64,000 nt of DNA from Erythrobacter tepidarius. Lineage in GTDB: Bacteria; Pseudomonadota; Alphaproteobacteria; Sphingomonadales; Sphingomonadaceae. Made by a program: the position numbers and the translations under genes. Positions 58,950-64,000 of the stretch are shown here, in pieces. Numbering within the stretch: the first letter of the stretch is position 1; each line of letters starts with the position of its first letter. The notes under the pieces are model-generated. The model worked only from the letters and a program-made list of their open reading frames with translations. It was not told where the DNA came from and did not search any database. Where the stretch lies: contig NZ_MUYJ01000007.1 of assembly GCF_002155695.1 (NCBI RefSeq), positions 62,001 to 126,000 on the forward strand. The letters run 5' to 3'.

Positions 58950-59821
58950 CAGCCCTCACACCAATTATTGCGCGGGATGCCGAGCAGGCCGAGAACGGCG
59001 GTCAGGTCGCCGCGGTCGATCCGGCCATTGGCCGCGGCGCGCGCCTTGGGCTTGGCACGATAGGCAAAGCCGTAGGTGGCGGCGGAAAGCATCGGGATAT
59101 CATTGGCCCCGTCGCCGGTGGCAAGGCTGATCCGCCCGCCCGCGGCCTCCTCGCGCAGCACGGCGGCCTTGACGGCGCTGTCGGTGATCTCGCCCACCAG
59201 GCGCCCGGTGAGCCTGCCGCCTGCCACCTCGAGCCGGTTACCCACCACCCTGTCGAACCCGAGCATGGACCCCACCGGATCTGCGAAATGGTGGAAGCCG
59301 CCGGTCACCAGCACGGTCCGCACGCCGCTTGCGGCCAGCGTCGCCACCAGCGTGCGGGCGCCCGGCTCCGGCCTGATCCGCTCGGCCAGGCAAGCGCTGA
59401 TCGCGCCTTGCTCCAGCCCTTCGAGCAGCGCCACGCGTTCGCGCAGGGCGGCGCTGAAATCGAGTTCGCCCTGCATTGCGCGTTCGGTGATCGCCGCGAT
59501 CTGCGGCTTGATTCCGGCATAATCGGCCAGCTCGTCGATGCATTCTTGGCCGATCATGGTCGAATCCATGTCGGAGACGAACACCTGCGGCAGCGTGATC
59601 GGCCCCTGGCTCACCAACATGTCGGCAGGGGCGAAGAACCGGTCGAGCGCGGCAAGCACGGTTTCCGCTGCGCCGTCGGAAAAGCGCAGCTCCAGCGTTT
59701 CACCGTCGGCCAGCAAATCGGCCGTGGCGAGCGCGATGCCTTGCGCGCGCAAAGCGACGGCCAGCGCATCAAGGCGTGTTTCCCTTGTCGCCGTGTCTGC
59801 TATCAGCCGGGCAATGAGCAT
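58949..59821 (-). CDS. serB: Phosphoserine phosphatase
   Basis: The last step of serine synthesis. The 290 residues comprise an N-terminal regulatory segment of about 85 residues and a HAD core with the nucleophile in [21 protein letters not shown], the [10 protein letters not shown] loop, the lysine in [11 protein letters not shown] and the metal site in [13 protein letters not shown]. The start [10 protein letters not shown] was chosen; the longer frame enters the divergent miaA gene. The first eight bases of serB and miaA overlap head to head (ATGAGCAT). Confidence 0.96.
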   Translation of the reverse strand: MLIARLIADTATRETRLDALAVALRAQGIALATADLLADGETLELRFSDGAAETVLAALDRFFAPADMLVSQGPITLPQVFVSDMDSTMIGQECIDELADYAGIKPQIAAITERAMQGELDFSAALRERVALLEGLEQGAISACLAERIRPEPGARTLVATLAASGVRTVLVTGGFHHFADPVGSMLGFDRVVGNRLEVAGGRLTGRLVGEITDSAVKAAVLREEAAGGRISLATGDGANDIPMLSAATYGFAYRAKPKARAAANGRIDRGDLTAVLGLLGIPRNNWCEG

Positions 59822-60770
59822 CGTGACTTCTCCTGCACCCCCCGTCGCGCTCATTGCAGGGCCGACCGCCAGCGGCAAGAGCGCGATTGCGCTCGAACTC
59901 GCGCGGGCGCTTGCCGAGGTCGGGCAGCGGGGTGTGATCGTCAACGCCGATTCCGCACAGGTCTATGCCGATCTGCGCATCCTTTCCGCGCGTCCATCCG
60001 AGGAGGACATGGACGGGATCGAGCACCGCCTGTTTGGCGCCTGGGACGGCAGCGAGGCGTGCTCGGCAGCCGCCTGGGCGGCGCGCGCCAAGGCGGAGAT
60101 CGCCGCTATTCACGCGGCGGGCGGTGTGCCGATTCTGGTCGGCGGCACCGGCCTTTACCTCAAGGTCCTGTTCGAAGGCATCGCCCCGATTCCCGAGATC
60201 GATCCTGCCATCCGTGCCTTCGTACGCGCGCTCGATGCGGATGCGGCCTACAAACTCCTCCAGATCGAAGACCCGCAGCGCGCGGCCGAGCTAGACCCGG
60301 GCGATGGCCAGCGCATCGCCCGTGCGCTGGAGGTGAAACGCTCGACCGGGGTGACGCTGGCCGAATGGCAGCTCGCCAGGGCGGGTGGCATCGGCGAGGA
60401 CGTGACCGTGCACCCGCTGGTGCTGCTGCCCGATCGCACCTGGCTTTACGCACGTTGCGATATGCGGTTCGAGGCCATGCTGGATGAAGGCGCGATTGCC
60501 GAGGTCGAGACGCTGCTCGCGCGCGGGCTCGATCCCGATCTGCCGGTGATGCGCGCCATCGGGGTGCCCGAGATCGCCGCTTTCCTGCGCGGCGAGATCG
60601 ACGCGGAGGCGATGATCGCCGCCGGACAGCAGGCCACCCGCAACTACGCCAAGCGCCAGTTCACCTGGTTCCGGCGCCAGCCGCCGACCGAGTGGCTCCG
60701 GGTCGATCCAGGGCCTGCATTCGAAAATATCGATTTTGATGCTCAATTCGCATCATTATTACGCAATTAG
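59814..60770 (+). CDS. miaA: tRNA dimethylallyltransferase
   Basis: Adds the isopentenyl group to A37 of tRNAs reading UNN codons. The 318 residues include the P-loop [39 protein letters not shown] (substrate Asp-Ser), [17 protein letters not shown] and the end [19 protein letters not shown]. The ATG is the only family-consistent start; its promoter must lie inside serB, because the two start codons overlap. ilvB follows after 137 bases. Confidence 0.97.
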   Translation: MSIVTSPAPPVALIAGPTASGKSAIALELARALAEVGQRGVIVNADSAQVYADLRILSARPSEEDMDGIEHRLFGAWDGSEACSAAAWAARAKAEIAAIHAAGGVPILVGGTGLYLKVLFEGIAPIPEIDPAIRAFVRALDADAAYKLLQIEDPQRAAELDPGDGQRIARALEVKRSTGVTLAEWQLARAGGIGEDVTVHPLVLLPDRTWLYARCDMRFEAMLDEGAIAEVETLLARGLDPDLPVMRAIGVPEIAAFLRGEIDAEAMIAAGQQATRNYAKRQFTWFRRQPPTEWLRVDPGPAFENIDFDAQFASLLRN

Positions 60771-60816
60771 GGGTTGACTTATTAGATTATAACCCGTAGC
60801 GGCAGCCCCACGCGGT

Positions 60817-60849
60817 CCGATGCGCACCCCCCGGCATCGGGCCGGTTTT
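60817..60849 (+). terminator. Weak hairpin with T-run before ilvB
   Basis: CCGATGC (60817-60823) and GCATCGG (60834-60840) pair across a ten-base loop and are followed by GCCGG and four T residues. It could terminate miaA transcription or act in an ilv leader. No branched-chain-rich leader peptide was found, so attenuation is unsupported. Confidence 0.3.
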
Positions 60850-60907
60850 GTTGTCAGGCACCCGCGCGAATTGTCCGCCGGCTGCCGTTCAAGCTTTGGA
60901 GTTTCCC

Positions 60908-62704
60908 GTGCCCGGCCAGCCGGATCAAGCCCAGCCCGACAGCGCCCGAAGCGCTCCCAGCAGCGGCGCCGCGATCCTTGTGCAATGCTTGATCGACCAA
61001 GGCGTCGAATACGTGTTCGGCTATCCGGGCGGCGCGGTGCTGCCGATCTACGACGAGCTGTTCGGGGACGAGCGGATCCGCCATATTCTGGTGCGCCACG
61101 AAGCCGGCGCGGCCCATGCCGCCGAAGGCTATGCCCGCGCCACCGGCAAGCCGGGCGTGGTGCTCGTCACCTCCGGCCCGGGCGCGACCAACGCGATCAC
61201 CGGCATTGCCGATGCGTGGATGGATTCGATCCCGCTCGTCGTCATCACCGGCCAGGTGCCGACCGGTCTGATCGGAACCGACGCCTTTCAGGAAGCCGAC
61301 ACCATCGGCATCACCCGCCACTGCACCAAGCACAATTATCTGGTGAAGGACCCGGCCGATCTCGCCGCGACCATCGCCGAGGCGTTCCGCATCGCCACCA
61401 CCGGCCGCCCCGGTCCGGTGGTGATCGACATTCCCAAGGACGTGCAGATCGCCGTGCCCAGCGAACGCCGCGCCTTCGTGCGCCCCGGCTCGCACCGCTA
61501 CGCCCCGCAGATGGTCGCGCCGGCCGAGCAGATTGACGCGGCGATCGAGATGATCGCCAATGCCGAACGCCCGATCTTCTACACCGGTGGCGGCGTGATC
61601 AATTCCGGCCCGCGGGCGAGCGCCTTGCTGCGCCAGTTGCAAAATCTCACCGGTGCGCCGGTCACTTCCACGCTCATGGGCCTTGGCGCCTTCCCCTCGC
61701 ACCATCCGGACTGGCTCGGGATGCTGGGAATGCACGGCACCTATGAAGCCAACATGGCGATGAACAAGTGCGACGTGATGGTGTGCATCGGCGCGCGCTT
61801 CGATGATCGGGTGACGGGCCGGCTTGACGCTTTCTCGCCGGATTCGAAGAAGATCCACATCGATATCGACCGTTCCTCGATCAACAAGACGGTCGCGGTC
61901 GATCTCGGCATCCTCGGCGATTGCGCCGCGGTGTTGGGCCAGCTGGTCGAAGCGTGGGGCACGCGCAAGCCGCGTGACCTCGGCGAGTGGAAGGCCCGCA
62001 TCGCCGGGTGGCGGGCGCGCGAATGCCTCGCCTATCCCGAACGGTCGGCCAAGCACCCGAACATGATCATGCCGCAGAAGGCGATCGAGCGGCTCTACGC
62101 CCTCACGCGCGAGCGCGAGCCGATCATCTCCACCGAAGTCGGCCAGCACCAGATGTGGGCTGCGCAGTATTTCGGCTTCGATGCCCCCAACAAGTGGCTC
62201 ACCTCGGGCGGTTTGGGCACCATGGGCTATGGCCTGCCGGCCGCGATCGGCGCGCAGCTCGGCCACCCCGATGCGCTGGTGATCGACATTGCGGGCGAGG
62301 CCAGCATCCAGATGAACATCCAGGAGATGGGCACCGCGAGCCAGTATCGTCTGCCGGTCAAGGTGTTCATCCTCAATAATGAGTACATGGGCATGGTCCG
62401 CCAGTGGCAGGAACTGACCTACGAAAGCCGCTACTCGAATTCCTATTCGGACAGCCTGCCCGATTTCGTGCGTCTCGCCGAAGCCTATGGCTGGAAGGGC
62501 ATCCGCATCCATGACGAGAGCGAGCTCGACGCGGGCATCGCCGCAATGCTCGCCCATGATGGGCCGGTGATGGTCGACTGCCTCGTCGCGCAGGATGCCA
62601 ACTGCCTGCCGATGATCCCCTCGGGCGCGGCGCATACCGACATGATCCTCCACGGCGACAAGGTCGACGGGACGATGGACGACGAAGCCAAGGCGCTGGT
62701 CTAG
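60908..62704 (+). CDS. ilvB: Acetolactate synthase, large (catalytic) subunit
   Basis: A ThDP enzyme committing pyruvate to valine, leucine and isoleucine. The 598 residues show the catalytic glutamate in [60 protein letters not shown] and the ThDP/metal segment [16 protein letters not shown] to [12 protein letters not shown]. The GTG start at 60908 is preferred: a GGAG lies six bases upstream. A TTG 20 codons earlier is less likely. First gene of ilvB-ilvN-ilvC. Confidence 0.96.
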   Translation: MPGQPDQAQPDSARSAPSSGAAILVQCLIDQGVEYVFGYPGGAVLPIYDELFGDERIRHILVRHEAGAAHAAEGYARATGKPGVVLVTSGPGATNAITGIADAWMDSIPLVVITGQVPTGLIGTDAFQEADTIGITRHCTKHNYLVKDPADLAATIAEAFRIATTGRPGPVVIDIPKDVQIAVPSERRAFVRPGSHRYAPQMVAPAEQIDAAIEMIANAERPIFYTGGGVINSGPRASALLRQLQNLTGAPVTSTLMGLGAFPSHHPDWLGMLGMHGTYEANMAMNKCDVMVCIGARFDDRVTGRLDAFSPDSKKIHIDIDRSSINKTVAVDLGILGDCAAVLGQLVEAWGTRKPRDLGEWKARIAGWRARECLAYPERSAKHPNMIMPQKAIERLYALTREREPIISTEVGQHQMWAAQYFGFDAPNKWLTSGGLGTMGYGLPAAIGAQLGHPDALVIDIAGEASIQMNIQEMGTASQYRLPVKVFILNNEYMGMVRQWQELTYESRYSNSYSDSLPDFVRLAEAYGWKGIRIHDESELDAGIAAMLAHDGPVMVDCLVAQDANCLPMIPSGAAHTDMILHGDKVDGTMDDEAKALV

Positions 62705-62713
62705 GAAACGCAC

Positions 62714-63235
62714 ATGCCCCTGAAGATTGCGGAAAGCCCTTCCGAGCGCCACGTGCTTGCTGTCACGGTCGACAACGAGCCGGGGATCCTCGCCAAGATC
62801 ACCGGGCTGTTCACCGCCCGCGGCTATAATATCGACAGCCTGACCGTGGCCGATATCACCGAGGATCACGCGGTCAGCCGCATCACCATTGTCACCAACG
62901 GCCCGCCGCAGGTGATCGATCAGATCGAGGCGCAGCTCGAACGCCTGGTGCCGGTGCACAAGGTCACCGATCTCACCACCGCCGGCCCGCATGTCGAGCG
63001 TGAACTCGCGCTGATCAAGGTCGCCGGAACGGGCGAGAAGCGGGTCGAGGCGCTGCGCCTGGCCGATATCTTCCGCGCCCGCCCCGTGGATACCACCACC
63101 GAAAGCTTCATCTTCGAAATCACTGGACCGCCCGACAAGGTCGACAGCTTCATCGCCCTGATGCGCCAGCTGGGGCTGGTCGAAGTCGGCCGCACCGGGA
63201 TCGTGGGCATGATGCGCGGGGCGCAGGGCGCCTGA
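62714..63235 (+). CDS. ilvN: Acetolactate synthase, small (regulatory) subunit
   Basis: Binds valine and controls the IlvB catalytic subunit. The 173-residue protein begins with an ACT domain, HVLAVTVDNEPGILAKITGLFTARGYNIDSLTV, and continues with the ALS-type C-terminal domain (ERELALIKVAGTGEKRVEALRLADIFRARPVD, SFIFEITGPPDKVDSFIALM). It starts nine bases after the ilvB stop. The name ilvH would serve equally. Confidence 0.96.
   Translation: MPLKIAESPSERHVLAVTVDNEPGILAKITGLFTARGYNIDSLTVADITEDHAVSRITIVTNGPPQVIDQIEAQLERLVPVHKVTDLTTAGPHVERELALIKVAGTGEKRVEALRLADIFRARPVDTTTESFIFEITGPPDKVDSFIALMRQLGLVEVGRTGIVGMMRGAQGA

Positions 63236-64000
<765 letters not shown>

Noticed and set aside
57144-59063. 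639-codon plus-strand frame opposite the acyltransferase
   Set aside because: The Arg/Gln/His-rich translation is the mirror of a hydrophobic membrane protein; not a gene.
60820-60907. Leader peptide for ilv attenuation
   Set aside because: The frame starting at 60820 lacks a run of Ile/Val/Leu codons and continues far into ilvB, so it is a shadow frame.
60854-62992. 712-codon minus-strand frame opposite ilvB
   Set aside because: Antisense shadow of ilvB; low-complexity charged translation with no recognisable domain.

Overview
The window is ordinary chromosome from an alphaproteobacterium. The best fit is Sphingomonadales, close to Erythrobacter/Porphyrobacter. The evidence is the high GC content (roughly 65%), the gene orders (yqeY-dnaG-rpoD, mreBCD-mrdA-rodA, carA-carB-greA, rpiB-glyA-nrdR, coaD-PPIase-queA) and the protein sequences. 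No prophage, insertion sequence, CRISPR array or plasmid gene was seen. The only RNA gene found is one tRNA-Lys(CTT).

Layout. 1-6572: a methyltransferase cut by the left edge, then ppdK, glyS and glyQ on the minus strand. 6573-7713: an array of phased repeats drives a 39-residue membrane peptide, a tiny Xre regulator and a six-helix membrane protein. 7771-12307: two tandem TraB/GumN proteins, then rplY, pth and ychF. 12314-14200: mutL (minus). 14403-20356: the rod-shape operon mreB-mreC-mreD-mrdA-rodA. 20477: tRNA-Lys. 20833-22506: an HTH-fused RibB with a dead RibA domain, and ribH. 22941-24772: a winged-helix gene and enolase face each other and read deep into one another. 24949-26978: four YqjD/YqjE-like membrane genes. 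27062-33175: DUF4170 protein, a small minus-strand gene, greA, and carA-orf74-carB. 33315-37777: yqeY-dnaG-rpoD. 37809-45364: a sterol-desaturase-family gene, rpiB-glyA, nrdR, an RNA methyltransferase, rpsD, a flavodoxin-fold oxidoreductase, chorismate mutase and tgt. 45471-51517: an outer membrane protein, an ABC exporter, queA, PPIase, coaD, ispA and xseB, all minus. 51587-54957: two membrane proteins and purL. 55116-56961: two Coq4 paralogues. 57081-60770: an acyltransferase-SGNH protein, serB and miaA. 60908-64000: ilvB-ilvN-ilvC, with ilvC cut by the right edge.

Most genes are housekeeping: translation (glyQS, rplY, pth, rpsD, tgt, queA, miaA), replication, transcription and repair (dnaG, rpoD, greA, mutL), envelope growth (mre/mrd/rod), and the synthesis of nucleotides, cofactors and amino acids (carAB, purL, ribBH, coaD, ispA, serB, glyA, ilvBNC). 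Many neighbours overlap by TGATG or ATGA and are probably translationally coupled.

The least expected items are: a low-GC 74-residue gene wedged between carA and carB with coupling at both ends; an HTH-RibBX fusion with two identical-format operators around its own start codon; four 16-bp repeats at 19-21 bp spacing before the Xre operon; enolase and a winged-helix gene that have apparently both lost their stop codons; and two Coq4 paralogues sharing one operator. Functions come from recognised motifs and recalled families. No database search was possible.
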